The notes beneath the pieces are model-generated. The model did not search any database. It had not been told where the DNA came from and was given only the letters and a program-made list of their open reading frames with translations. From assembly GCF_003814515.1 (NCBI RefSeq), contig NZ_RKQJ01000001.1, positions 1,116,001 to 1,180,000 on the forward strand: a stretch of 64,000 nucleotides of DNA, given 5' to 3'. Each line of letters starts with the position of its first letter. Position 1 is the stretch's first letter. The translations under genes and the position numbers were made by a program. Positions 27,227 through 36,583 of this stretch are shown piece after piece. This stretch comes from Salinicoccus roseus (GTDB lineage: Bacteria; Bacillota; Bacilli; Staphylococcales; Salinicoccaceae).

Positions 27227-27274
27227 GGAATACGCTCCTTATGTGTGTATTTACTTCATTATAACAGACAATGG

Positions 27275-28381
27275 CTATCTGTTGATTCCATTTTCAGAAT
27301 TATGCGTAAATAAATCCTCGATGCTTCTGATACGGTAACGGTGCATCACGGTTGCAAGGACCATCAGGAAAACCAGAATGATGAGGACGGTCCAAATCAT
27401 GGCTGCAATCTCCATTTCCCCATACATTCCCGCGCCTATGCCGTAGAAGATCATCATGAAGACGACATTCGACAGGATGTAGAGCGTCAGGAAATATCTG
27501 CCCATCCGCCTGAACACTTCCAATACGGAAGACGGCACGATGGTGGTGAGGTACATCATCAGCAAGAAATAACCGAGGGCGAGCACCGGCCCGCCGAAGT
27601 TCTCCGCCAACAGGCGGCCGCTGTAGCTGCCGAGGGTCAGCACCTGGATCATCTTGATTGCCATGCCTCCGCCTGCAAGTACGATGAAGAGGATGATGTG
27701 CATCACCGGATTCGAGCGGATGAAACGGACGATATCGAGTCTGCCGAGGCTCATGCCGACGAGCAGCCAGGGCAGCACGGTGAACAGCAGCCCATAGAGC
27801 GTGCTGATTACATTCCTCGAGAACAGTTCAATGTTCAGTGCGATGATGGCGAAGTAGTCCGTACTCCTGAAGACACTGGTGAATTCCTGGACATCCTGCA
27901 TCGCCGTATATATGATGTCCGTCGGGGAGCCGACGCTCGCAAAGAAGCCGACGAGCACATTGGCCGTCAGATGGAAGAAGAACAGCAGCAGTGCCGCCAG
28001 GAGGGACACCGCCCAGTGCGCCTTCAGGAAGAGCAGTGCCACCAATGCCATCAGTACGAGGCCGGGCAGGAAATCAAACGCGAATATGAAGAATGTCTGT
28101 ACGATGCCGAGCGCCAGAACGAAAGCTGCCACTTTGGCGAGATTGCCGATCCCGTAATGCCTGAAGGCATTGATGAGATAGCCTGTGGCCAGGGCCACGA
28201 GCGGTACGATGGCGCCGCCGATGAAGATGTCCAGCACCTGGAAGGTGCTCAAATTGCTGCCGCTCAAGTATTCATATGGGTTCAAAGCTTCATAGGGCAT
28301 CATGAAAAAGAGGCCGTTCATCAGCAGTATGCCGAGGAACGCAAGCCCTAGGATGATGCTTGAACGTGTGCTGTCAGTCAT
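27275..28381 (-). CDS. Polytopic membrane protein, possibly DUF418/YeiB-like
   Basis: A 368-residue protein with about nine or ten membrane helices. The C-terminal part (MGRYFLTLYILSNVVFMMIFYGIGAGMYG) resembles the DUF418 domain of YeiB/YxaH-type proteins, whose function is unknown, but the match is loose. Start is the ATG at 28379-28381, inside the end of addA (ATGACTGA overlap, 8 nt), so it is translationally coupled to addA. The longer ORF upstream to 28429 is disfavoured because it would extend further into addA and adds a non-membrane stretch. Coupling with a repair helicase is unexplained. Confidence 0.6.
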   Translation of the reverse strand: MTDSTRSSIILGLAFLGILLMNGLFFMMPYEALNPYEYLSGSNLSTFQVLDIFIGGAIVPLVALATGYLINAFRHYGIGNLAKVAAFVLALGIVQTFFIFAFDFLPGLVLMALVALLFLKAHWAVSLLAALLLFFFHLTANVLVGFFASVGSPTDIIYTAMQDVQEFTSVFRSTDYFAIIALNIELFSRNVISTLYGLLFTVLPWLLVGMSLGRLDIVRFIRSNPVMHIILFIVLAGGGMAIKMIQVLTLGSYSGRLLAENFGGPVLALGYFLLMMYLTTIVPSSVLEVFRRMGRYFLTLYILSNVVFMMIFYGIGAGMYGEMEIAAMIWTVLIILVFLMVLATVMHRYRIRSIEDLFTHNSENGINR

Positions 28382-31300
28382 CAAATTTAATCGCTCCATA
28401 ATCAAAGAAATATAGGTATACCGTAACATCTTTTCTGAGTGCCTGCATTATCGAGCGACTGTATATGTCCATCTGTGTCCGGTATCTTTCCACGAGATCG
28501 GCTTCAGTCAGACCCGTATGCGCCACCCGGTCCGTCTTGTAGTCGATGATGACGAAATCATCCTCCATCTCAAGGAGTGCATCGATGATCCCCTGCACCA
28601 TCTGCCGGTCGAAGCCGGAATAGCCGATGGCCTGCTGGTTCATGATGAATGGAATCTCCGTATGGATCGACTGCTGGTCTGCAAGCAGCTGACGCATCGT
28701 TTCATCTTCCAGGAACCGGTGGATGTTCTGGATCATCTGGGTCTGGTGTGCCTGCGTGATCAGCGGATCGTCGGCCGTCTGTTCCAGGATCATCCGTTCG
28801 ATGAAGGCCGCCTGCGCTTCTGCATCCAGTGTGCGGAGCGCATCATAGCGGTTGAGCAGATGCATCATCATCTGGTGCATCATCATCCCGAACACCGGCG
28901 CATCGAGCGATTCGTTGCGGAAGTTCGGAGCACGGAAGTTCGGTGTCCGGTCGTGCCGGATTACGGCACTGTCATCCGGCGGCGTTTCATTGCGCCGTTT
29001 GATCTCCGTCACGGATTCCTTATATACGGTTTCCGTCGCCTCCCTGTACGGATACCGGTGGAGGATGCGGTCCTTCAGCAGCTGGTCCCCCCTGACCTTC
29101 AGGCCCTCCAGCGCTTCGAGGGATGTATATTCGACCGCCTGGGGTTCCGCCTCCACCTCTTCAATGGTGTGCACTTCAAGTGCATCCATGGGCGTATTGA
29201 TGAGGACTGGGGCAAGCAGATCCTGTATGCTCCGGATGGAGAGCCTGTCGTCCGCATGGACCATACCGCCTCCATAGCTGTACTTCTCCGTCCGCTCACG
29301 CTTGTAGACGAGGGGGATGATCAACTGGTCGATGGCACGCGTCAACGCCACATAGACGAGGCGCATCTCCTCGCTGATCCGTTCCTGCTGGATCATCTGT
29401 TTGACGACCTGGGCATGGATGCTCGGCAGGAGCACCTGCTGCTCCGGCATGAAGCGTTTGAAGGCGATGCCCCCATCAGGGTGGATGGTCACCTTCTTCG
29501 TGACATCCATCATGTTCAGCTGCCTGTGCAGGCCGGCATATATGACATGGTTGAATTCGAGTCCCTTGGATGCGTGGATGGTCATGACACGGAGCGTATC
29601 CGCATCATCGGAGACCGTATTCTCCTCGCCGAAATCCTGGCCGTCCTGGATCATGCGCCCGATGTAGGTGATGAATTCGTAGAGGGAGAGGTGGGACATC
29701 TTCTCGAAATCCATCGCCTTCTCCACAAAGCCATTCAGATTGGCACGGCGTGTGAGGCCGCCCTTGAGTCCTGCGAAATACTCCAGGATATTGAGTTCAA
29801 GGTAGATTTCATCGATCAGCTCCGGCACACTCATGTACCTTGCATAGTCCTGCAGCGTCCGGAGCGTATCCAGGAACTCCTCGATCTTCTTCATCACGAG
29901 TGCCGGACCCTCGTAGCCGACAAGGGCCTCATACATATATTCACAGTCGGAATCGGCCCGTATGCGTGCGATGTCATTCTCCGAGAAGTCGAACATCGGC
30001 AGGCGCATGACGCCGACCAGATGGTCATCCTGCAGCGGATTGTCGACGATGGACAGGATGCTGATCATCGTGCGGATCTCAAGGGTGTCGAGATAGCCCG
30101 ACCGGTTGTTGACGAACACCGGCAGTTCCGCTTCCGACAGCAGTTTACGGTAGGCTTCATTATCCCTCGTGTTCCGTGTCAGGATGACGATGTCCCGGTA
30201 GTCCGCCCCTGCTTTCCTGAGGCGCTTCACCACCTGGACGATGTGGAGTATCTCCGCATCCTCCCCCTTGCCTTCCGCATCTTCGATGATGTGGCACTCC
30301 GAGGCGAGCGGCGGGGCATCCAGATAATTCCCCTGGACGAGGCGGTGGGTTTCATCATACTCCACTTCCCCGACTTCCCTGTCCATGATGCGCTCGAAGA
30401 CTGCATTCGTCAGATCGATCACTTCGCCGCGGGAGCGGAAGTTGTGGTTCAGGCTGATGACCCGGCCGCTGCCGGGCTCACGGAAGCGTTCGGACTTTTC
30501 GATGAAGAGTGACGGATCAGCCTGTCTGAATTTATAGATGGACTGTTTGACATCCCCCACCATGAACAGGTTGCCCGTCGCCTCATCCCCGCTTTTCAGG
30601 GCCTGGATGATAGCCTCCTGGACACGGTTGATGTCCTGGTATTCATCGATCATGACCTCCTTGAACCGGCTCTGGTACATGGAGCGGACCGCTCCGTCGG
30701 ATGCATTCAGGATGGCCAGCGCATAATGCTCATAGTCGGAGAAATCCATTTCATTGCGGGTACGCTTCTGTCTGCGGAAGCGTTCGATCACTTCCAGCAC
30801 AATGCGGACCAGGGTGTTGCTGTAGCCGTTCAGCGGGCCGAGTTCATCCTTCACACGGTCGAGCGTATAGACCGGAGCATCCCTGATTTCCGCATACCGC
30901 TTCTTCACACGGTTCTGCACTGCAAGCAGCTGCGCTTTGGCATCCGGGTCTTCGATGTTTTTGATGAATGCAGAGCGGCCATCTTTGAGGCCGAACGCCG
31001 GCAGTTCCACCGGCCGGCCTTCCCGGTTCTCCTCCATCGCACCCATGACCGTGCGGCCGAGCCCCTCGAGGGCATCGAAGGCATCACGCACCTGCGTTTC
31101 CTTGATCGATTCGTGCGTCACCACATGATAATGCTGGCGCAGCTGGTCGACATCGGCCATCAGGGCGTCGAGCTTCAGTTTGATGTTGTGGTTGTGCGCA
31201 TCCAGGATGTCCTGCAGGTGCGCTTCATTCAGATACTGGTCGATGTTCCCCTCCAGATAGCCTTCCGGGTCGGGGCTCGCCACAGCGGTATAGTAAAGGT

Positions 31301-31817
31301 CGCGGATCGTATTCAGCAGCCCATCGTTGCTCTTGTCGGTCGACAGCATCATCGACAGCGTGTTGAAATCCTCTCCTCCTTCATCGTAGTAGGATTCGAG
31401 TACGTTCGATATCACCTGGTCCAGGCGGATCTTCATCTCGACATCCCCGAGCGTCCGCATATCCGGGGACAGGCCGATCGTATTGTAGTGCATCTGTATG
31501 AGGTGCAGGCAGAAGCTGTGGAGTGTGGATATGTGCGCCTCCTTCAGCTTGAGCATCTCGGTGTAGATGGCCGGGTCGCGCTTCTCCCCATACGCCTGGC
31601 GCAATGCCTTCTCTATCTTGTCCTTCATGTCCCGTGCACTCATGTTGGTGAAGGTGGCGACGAACACTTCGTCGATGCTGTAGCGGCCACCGAGGATCTT
31701 GCGGATGATCCGTTCGACCAGGACGGTCGTCTTGCCGCTGCCGGCCGCTGCGGCCACCAGCACGTCCGATCCTTCATATTCAATCGCTTCAAGCTGTTTA
31801 TCTGTCCACTGGACCAT
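28374..31817 (-). CDS. addA: ATP-dependent helicase/nuclease subunit A (AddA)
   Basis: A 1147-residue UvrD-like superfamily 1 helicase with a C-terminal nuclease. Walker A is AAAAGSGKTTVLVERI (residues 22-37), Walker B/motif II is VMIDEYQDINRVQE, motif III GDVKQSIYKFRQADP, motif V TIHASKGLEF, and motif VI VALTRA. The nuclease active site is VIIDYKTDRV near residue 1100. With AddB it processes double-strand break ends for recombination, responding to Chi. The ATG at 31817 lies inside the end of addB (20-bp overlap) with GAGGT upstream; the residues before it in the longer ORF are unconserved. Confidence 0.95.
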   Translation of the reverse strand: MVQWTDKQLEAIEYEGSDVLVAAAAGSGKTTVLVERIIRKILGGRYSIDEVFVATFTNMSARDMKDKIEKALRQAYGEKRDPAIYTEMLKLKEAHISTLHSFCLHLIQMHYNTIGLSPDMRTLGDVEMKIRLDQVISNVLESYYDEGGEDFNTLSMMLSTDKSNDGLLNTIRDLYYTAVASPDPEGYLEGNIDQYLNEAHLQDILDAHNHNIKLKLDALMADVDQLRQHYHVVTHESIKETQVRDAFDALEGLGRTVMGAMEENREGRPVELPAFGLKDGRSAFIKNIEDPDAKAQLLAVQNRVKKRYAEIRDAPVYTLDRVKDELGPLNGYSNTLVRIVLEVIERFRRQKRTRNEMDFSDYEHYALAILNASDGAVRSMYQSRFKEVMIDEYQDINRVQEAIIQALKSGDEATGNLFMVGDVKQSIYKFRQADPSLFIEKSERFREPGSGRVISLNHNFRSRGEVIDLTNAVFERIMDREVGEVEYDETHRLVQGNYLDAPPLASECHIIEDAEGKGEDAEILHIVQVVKRLRKAGADYRDIVILTRNTRDNEAYRKLLSEAELPVFVNNRSGYLDTLEIRTMISILSIVDNPLQDDHLVGVMRLPMFDFSENDIARIRADSDCEYMYEALVGYEGPALVMKKIEEFLDTLRTLQDYARYMSVPELIDEIYLELNILEYFAGLKGGLTRRANLNGFVEKAMDFEKMSHLSLYEFITYIGRMIQDGQDFGEENTVSDDADTLRVMTIHASKGLEFNHVIYAGLHRQLNMMDVTKKVTIHPDGGIAFKRFMPEQQVLLPSIHAQVVKQMIQQERISEEMRLVYVALTRAIDQLIIPLVYKRERTEKYSYGGGMVHADDRLSIRSIQDLLAPVLINTPMDALEVHTIEEVEAEPQAVEYTSLEALEGLKVRGDQLLKDRILHRYPYREATETVYKESVTEIKRRNETPPDDSAVIRHDRTPNFRAPNFRNESLDAPVFGMMMHQMMMHLLNRYDALRTLDAEAQAAFIERMILEQTADDPLITQAHQTQMIQNIHRFLEDETMRQLLADQQSIHTEIPFIMNQQAIGYSGFDRQMVQGIIDALLEMEDDFVIIDYKTDRVAHTGLTEADLVERYRTQMDIYSRSIMQALRKDVTVYLYFFDYGAIKFDD

Positions 31818-34800
31818 CAATGGATACCTCACTTTCAAATAGGCTGACTGCTTCCTCATCCAATTCGTTCTTCCTTATATCCCGGCGGTTCATCAGCGCA
31901 TCGATGTGGCATGCGGACTTGAAGTCGCACATCTCACATGCAAGCCGGGTGTTCCCCGCGTCCATCGCCATCGGTGACGCGAGCACTTCCCCGCCGTATA
32001 TCTCATCCGTTGCATTCCTGTACATGTCCATGATGTGGTCGGCGTAATGCCGGAAGAGCTCCGGACTGAAGTACTTGCCCTTCGTCCGGGCATTGATCTT
32101 GCCGTTCTTCGATACGGAGATCGGGAGATATCTGTTGTATTCCTTGAAATCGTCGAGGTCCGCAAGCATGCCGCTGATGCCGACAGATGTCTCATCGAGC
32201 TGCGCATCATATTCCGCGTGCTCGTTGATGAATACGCCGTCCGGACGCATGCGCTTCTTGTGCTCGGCTTCCGCCGCCTCCAGCGCCGCCTCGTCATCAA
32301 GTGACAGGAGCGGATCCCTGACCGGGAAGAAGAGCATGCTGTTCGGCATGATCTTCTCCTTGCCGAAGTGTTCCCTCCCCTGGTCCATCAGCACATGCAT
32401 GTAGGTCATCATCTGCAGCTCGAGTCCGTTCAGTACGCCTTCACGCGAGATGCTCCGTGTGCTCGACTTGTAGTCGATGAGGTTGACGTAGGCGCCGTCC
32501 TTCGTCTCATACATGTCGACGCGGTCGATCTTTCCGCGCAGGTGGATCTTGTAGCCATCATTGCTCGTCAGCGTGACCTCCTCCATCGGACTGTCCCTGA
32601 AGCCGAATGACAGCTCGACATCGGCAATCCTGTAGTGGCCGAGCGATTCGATGTCCTTCATGAAGAGGAGCAGTTTGATGATCGCATCGCGGGCCCTTGA
32701 TTTCAGGGATTTATAGTATCCGGTATGTTCGAATATGCCGAACTGGATCGCCTGTGAAAACCGTTCGATGGAGTCCGCCACCTGTTCGCGGACCTTCTCC
32801 TCCGGATGACGCAGCGTATAGTCGAGCGACTTGACGACATCATAGAGCACCTCGTGATACAGGTTGCCGAGTTCGATCGGCGCCACCTGATAGGGCTTCC
32901 GCACCTTGAGCTTCAGGCCGTATCGGCTGAAATGCTGGAATGGGCATCTGAAGAATGATTCGAACCGTGAAACGCTGGCATTCATCTCGGGGGTATAGAG
33001 CGCCTCCGCCGTCTCGCGCGTCAGGGGCTCCGCCCGGTTGTCATACGTCAGGTTGCGCTTGAGGCGCGGGTACACATCGTGCCAGCGCTCCTTCATCAGT
33101 ATATGATATGCCTCGACCCATCCCCTGTATTCCGGGAGCTCGAGGAATGCTTCCGGCGACCCGACGGGTGCCGTCATCATCTCACGCACTTTCAGGTGCA
33201 GGAGCGGTTCCATGCTTTCTATCGATGTGATCAGACGGGACGGATTGAAGCGGTCGTATTCCGATGTCCGCCTGTATTCATAATTTTTCACGCGTGTCTC
33301 CCCAGGCAGGAGCTCTTCGAGGAACGGGCTGATCTTCGTCGCTTCGCCGGACGGCAGTGTGCCCGCCCAGCTGAGGTATAGCCCCTCCGTCGCACGGGTC
33401 ACACCAAGATAGAAGACGAAGCGCTCATCCTGGGCAAGGGTTCTGGAACTTGGGGAGAGCTCGATGTCCGCATGCTCGAACACCGTCTTCTCCTCATCGG
33501 AGATGATTTCCGTATTGCGGCTCTCCCGCGGCATGACGTCCCGGTTCAGGCCGATGATGAAGATGTATTTCTTGTTCTCCACCTTCGACAGGTCGAGGGA
33601 ACCGACCATCACCTGGTCGATCGTCGATGGCAGCAGGCTGAACTCCGCATTCTTCAGACCGTCGATGAAAGTCTCGTAGAAGAGGGTGAATGGCACCTCT
33701 TCATCATCAAACACCGTATAGGCATCATCCAGCAGCCGGATGAACATGTTGTAGGCCTGTTCAGTCTCATCCCGCACCTGTATTTCGTTCCTTTCATCGA
33801 GTGCCTGCATCTCTTCGGCGAGCACATCGATGATCCCCTCATCCACGATGAAGTCATAGATGGTATTGATGTAGTCGCGCACTGTGCCTTCCTTCCTGAA
33901 TTCCCTGAAGACCTTCTCGAGCTTTTCGAGCACTTCATTCTTGAAATCGATCATCCCGGCGTACGCATCGCTTTTGTCCACCCGCCTGATGCCTTCATCC
34001 GTCACTTCCGTATAATAGCGGAACTGTTCGTCATCGAACAGGGAGGCGCCACTCAGGCCGCGCTCCAGCACGAAGTTCTCGAGCTGATCGATGTAGTGCC
34101 GCTTTGATGCTTCGCACAAGTATCCCGTCTTCAGCACATTCATGAATGCGCCGAACTCATAGTTCCGCATGTAGCACTCCAGGAGGCTCATGATGAACTG
34201 GATGAAGGGATGGGAGTGCATGGGCACTTTCTGGTCGATATGATAGGAGATGCCGTACCGGCGGAAGACCGATTGGAGCACGGGTTCATAGTTCGCGTCC
34301 CGGTAGAGTACACCGACATCGGTATAGTGGGCCTTCCCGTCGAAGACGAGCGACTCGATCTCCCTGGCCACATCATTGACTTCCTCAAGGACGTTCGGCG
34401 CCTCGGTGAATACGACCCCGTCATAGTCGTAGATCGACTCGTTCCGGTCGAAGTACCGTTCGACCTGGATGAGCCCATTCCTGCTGGAGCGTCTGAAGTC
34501 CTCCCCGAAATGCTCGAAGGACAGCCTGTGGTCGCCCATATGGTAGCGCAGACGTTCAATGACGGAATCCGTCTTCCGGAACAGCTGCTTGTTCGTCCCC
34601 TGATGGGTCAGCAGCAGGTTGATTTCCCGGACCCGTGTCTCAAGCGCCTGGATCAGCGCAAACTCGCTCTCCGTGAAGTTGTGGAACCCATCGATGTAGA
34701 TGACGGCGTCCTCGAGCGAGCGGATCGGTGTATCCGAATACAGGAGATCGATGAACTGGTCAGCCAGATTGATGTCCTCGATCTGGAGTTCCGTGATGCG

Positions 34801-35307
34801 CTTTTCCCAATTGCGGTAGATGATCTCGAGATCATGCATCTTGTCCCGGACGCGGCCGGACGGGGTCTCGATGCGCCCGAAATCATCAGGTGAAACACGG
34901 TAGGCACGGAATTCACTCAGCATATCCAGCACCTTGCCGGAAAATTTTATGTACTGTGCGCTGTCGCGATAGAATTCGAATTCCGATTTCATTTCATTCA
35001 TCATCTTGTGCAGCAGCATGATGTGGCCGCTCTCGGACAGTGCATCCCGTGTCGAATGCCCCGTCTCATTGAAGATGTGCCACATCAATCGCGAGAAGCT
35101 GAACACCGCAGTACGCAGACTCCCGACACTTGGGTTCTCCCCCGTCGGGTTGGTGATGATGTTCTCATAGCGTAATGTATTCTGGGTAGGGGTGACGATA
35201 TAGATGCTCGAACCGAGCGGTGCTTCACTTGTGATGGCATCTATCTCATCGAACATGCGCTGTGTCTTTCCGGTTCCGCTGATTCCTGTCCAGATGTTGA
35301 TTCCCAT
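31798..35307 (-). CDS. addB: ATP-dependent helicase/nuclease subunit B (AddB)
   Basis: An 1169-residue partner of AddA. The N-terminal Walker A GISGTGKT is at residues 8-15; the helicase-like domains are otherwise inactive in this family. The C-terminal nuclease has LIDYKSSTRS. Four cysteines for the structural [4Fe-4S] cluster are visible: one in FFRCPFQHF and three in CEMCDFKSAC (residues 1124, 1127, 1133). AddB recognises Chi and cuts one DNA strand. It is the first gene of the addBA-membrane protein unit. Confidence 0.95.
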   Translation of the reverse strand: MGINIWTGISGTGKTQRMFDEIDAITSEAPLGSSIYIVTPTQNTLRYENIITNPTGENPSVGSLRTAVFSFSRLMWHIFNETGHSTRDALSESGHIMLLHKMMNEMKSEFEFYRDSAQYIKFSGKVLDMLSEFRAYRVSPDDFGRIETPSGRVRDKMHDLEIIYRNWEKRITELQIEDINLADQFIDLLYSDTPIRSLEDAVIYIDGFHNFTESEFALIQALETRVREINLLLTHQGTNKQLFRKTDSVIERLRYHMGDHRLSFEHFGEDFRRSSRNGLIQVERYFDRNESIYDYDGVVFTEAPNVLEEVNDVAREIESLVFDGKAHYTDVGVLYRDANYEPVLQSVFRRYGISYHIDQKVPMHSHPFIQFIMSLLECYMRNYEFGAFMNVLKTGYLCEASKRHYIDQLENFVLERGLSGASLFDDEQFRYYTEVTDEGIRRVDKSDAYAGMIDFKNEVLEKLEKVFREFRKEGTVRDYINTIYDFIVDEGIIDVLAEEMQALDERNEIQVRDETEQAYNMFIRLLDDAYTVFDDEEVPFTLFYETFIDGLKNAEFSLLPSTIDQVMVGSLDLSKVENKKYIFIIGLNRDVMPRESRNTEIISDEEKTVFEHADIELSPSSRTLAQDERFVFYLGVTRATEGLYLSWAGTLPSGEATKISPFLEELLPGETRVKNYEYRRTSEYDRFNPSRLITSIESMEPLLHLKVREMMTAPVGSPEAFLELPEYRGWVEAYHILMKERWHDVYPRLKRNLTYDNRAEPLTRETAEALYTPEMNASVSRFESFFRCPFQHFSRYGLKLKVRKPYQVAPIELGNLYHEVLYDVVKSLDYTLRHPEEKVREQVADSIERFSQAIQFGIFEHTGYYKSLKSRARDAIIKLLLFMKDIESLGHYRIADVELSFGFRDSPMEEVTLTSNDGYKIHLRGKIDRVDMYETKDGAYVNLIDYKSSTRSISREGVLNGLELQMMTYMHVLMDQGREHFGKEKIMPNSMLFFPVRDPLLSLDDEAALEAAEAEHKKRMRPDGVFINEHAEYDAQLDETSVGISGMLADLDDFKEYNRYLPISVSKNGKINARTKGKYFSPELFRHYADHIMDMYRNATDEIYGGEVLASPMAMDAGNTRLACEMCDFKSACHIDALMNRRDIRKNELDEEAVSLFESEVSIDGPVDR

Positions 35308-35330
35308 GTATTTCCTCCTTATGAGTAGAC

Positions 35331-35356
35331 AAAAGACACCCCAAGGGGTGCCTTTC
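35331..35356 (-). terminator. Intrinsic terminator between spsB and addB
   Basis: GACACCC pairs with GGGTGCC-type sequence (35335-35352, one mismatch) extended by A-T pairs, followed by T residues on the minus strand. It overlaps the end of spsB and precedes addB. Confidence 0.6.
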
Positions 35357-35889
35357 TAATCAAAATTTACTGCAATCCTATTGAATGGCCAGAACCTGAG
35401 CTGTACCTCACCGATGATCTGGGATTCATCGACGGTGCCGAAATCGCGGCTGTCGCGGCTCAGCGGCCTGTTGTCCCCGAGTACGAGGTACTGCCCTTCC
35501 GGTATGGTCTCCCCTTCGACCCCAAGGTCCTGGAGCGTAAAGTTATCCATGTACGAATCGGTCCTGTGCACAACGTAGTCCTCTTCCAATGGCTCACCGT
35601 TCACAAAGACCTGCTTGTCCTCCATCGTCACCGTATCCCCCGGCGTACCGATGACGCGCTTGACGTAGGCAGGCCCCGCCTCCGAATTGAAGACGACGAC
35701 ATCGCCCGTTTCATATTCCCCAAAATTGTCCATGAGCTTGTTAACGACCACCCTGTCCTCATCTTCGAAGGTCGGGTCCATACTGAGCCCGTCCACTGTA
35801 TAGGAGACGAAAAGGAATGACCGGATGAGGACGATGAGCACGACGGCAATCAGGATCGCAACAAGCCATTCACCTATTTCCTTCTTCAC
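35356..35889 (-). CDS. spsB: Type I signal peptidase (SpsB)
   Basis: A 177-residue membrane-bound protease that removes signal peptides from exported proteins. One N-terminal membrane helix (residues 8-27), catalytic Ser36 in VDGLSMDPTF, general base Lys77 in AYVKRVIGTPGD, and box E GDNRPLSRDSRDFG. These positions coincide with Ser36/Lys77 of S. aureus SpsB. All catalytic boxes are present, so it is an active SpsB rather than the inactive SpsA paralogue. It follows the TVP38 gene by 12 bp. Confidence 0.95.
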   Translation of the reverse strand: MKKEIGEWLVAILIAVVLIVLIRSFLFVSYTVDGLSMDPTFEDEDRVVVNKLMDNFGEYETGDVVVFNSEAGPAYVKRVIGTPGDTVTMEDKQVFVNGEPLEEDYVVHRTDSYMDNFTLQDLGVEGETIPEGQYLVLGDNRPLSRDSRDFGTVDESQIIGEVQLRFWPFNRIAVNFD

Positions 35890-35901
35890 TCGACTTCACC
35901 T

Positions 35902-36525
35902 CTATTTCTCTAATTTGCGGTTTATATATTTCTGGTACCATTTCGAAAAGAAATAGAGTACCACAAGGAAAATGATTGACACTGTCAACTGCAGCGGTGA
36001 AGTGAAGAATGAAGTGATGTCATATCCGACGACCGACATCAGCAGGATCATAATCGCTTTTGCTGCAATCAATATGGATAAGTATACGGTCTTTTTCATG
36101 TTGGATAAAGCCGCGATGACATTGACCGCAAAACTCGGCGTAAACGGCAGGGACAGCAATATCAGCAGGAAGGAGAAACCCTTCGTGTCGATGAAGTGCA
36201 GCATCCTCCCAAGCCGTTCATGCTTCTCGATGTATCTTTGGGCCGGCTTCCTGAAGAGGTATCGGACGAGCAGGAACACAAGGTAGCTTCCGATCACCGT
36301 GCCCGAGTAGCTCGCCACGAAACCCAATAAGAATCCATATGAATTGATGTTGATGATGACGATGGCGAACAGGGGAAGGAAGGCAAACAACGACTCGGCC
36401 ATCGCAAGCAGGAAGCCCACGATGAGGCCAAGCGCCTCCACCTCTGCAAACAGGGACTCCATCCCTTCCCGGGTGGTCAATTTTTCAAACAGCTTTTCCA
36501 ATTCCACACACATAACCTCGCACAT
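35902..36525 (-). CDS. TVP38/TMEM64 (DedA-like) membrane protein
   Basis: A 207-residue polytopic protein of the TVP38/TMEM64 family. The conserved core is the stretch GFVASYSGTVIGSYLVFLLVRYLF followed by LSLPFTPSFAVNVIAALSNM. Family members are thought to be lipid scramblase/translocase-like; the substrate here is unknown. Start is uncertain: the ATG at 36525 gives the longest form, but a GAGGTT at 36510-36515 fits better with an in-frame GTG at 36507. Likely co-transcribed with spsB. Confidence 0.82.
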   Translation of the reverse strand: MCEVMCVELEKLFEKLTTREGMESLFAEVEALGLIVGFLLAMAESLFAFLPLFAIVIININSYGFLLGFVASYSGTVIGSYLVFLLVRYLFRKPAQRYIEKHERLGRMLHFIDTKGFSFLLILLSLPFTPSFAVNVIAALSNMKKTVYLSILIAAKAIMILLMSVVGYDITSFFTSPLQLTVSIIFLVVLYFFSKWYQKYINRKLEK

Positions 36526-36532
36526 TTAATAA

Positions 36533-36559
36533 AGGCTATATTACAGTGTAATATAGCCT
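36533..36559 (-). terminator. Perfect palindrome, probable pgi terminator
   Basis: A 27-bp palindrome (13-bp arms AGGCTATATTACA / TGTAATATAGCCT around one base). Minus-strand sequence after it is TTTATTAAA. It follows pgi and sits just before the TVP38 start codon. It acts most simply as an intrinsic terminator; its unusual symmetry would also allow a protein-binding role. Confidence 0.65.
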
Positions 36560-36583
36560 GACTATCCTTCAATTATATAATTT

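Noticed and set aside
27341-28351. Plus-strand open frame of 336 codons
   Set aside because: Antisense shadow of the membrane protein; the His/Glu/Gln-rich translation reflects complement of hydrophobic codons.
28518-30512. Plus-strand open frame of 664 codons opposite addA
   Set aside because: Shadow of a GC-rich helicase gene; addA motifs are intact on the other strand and no RBS supports this frame.
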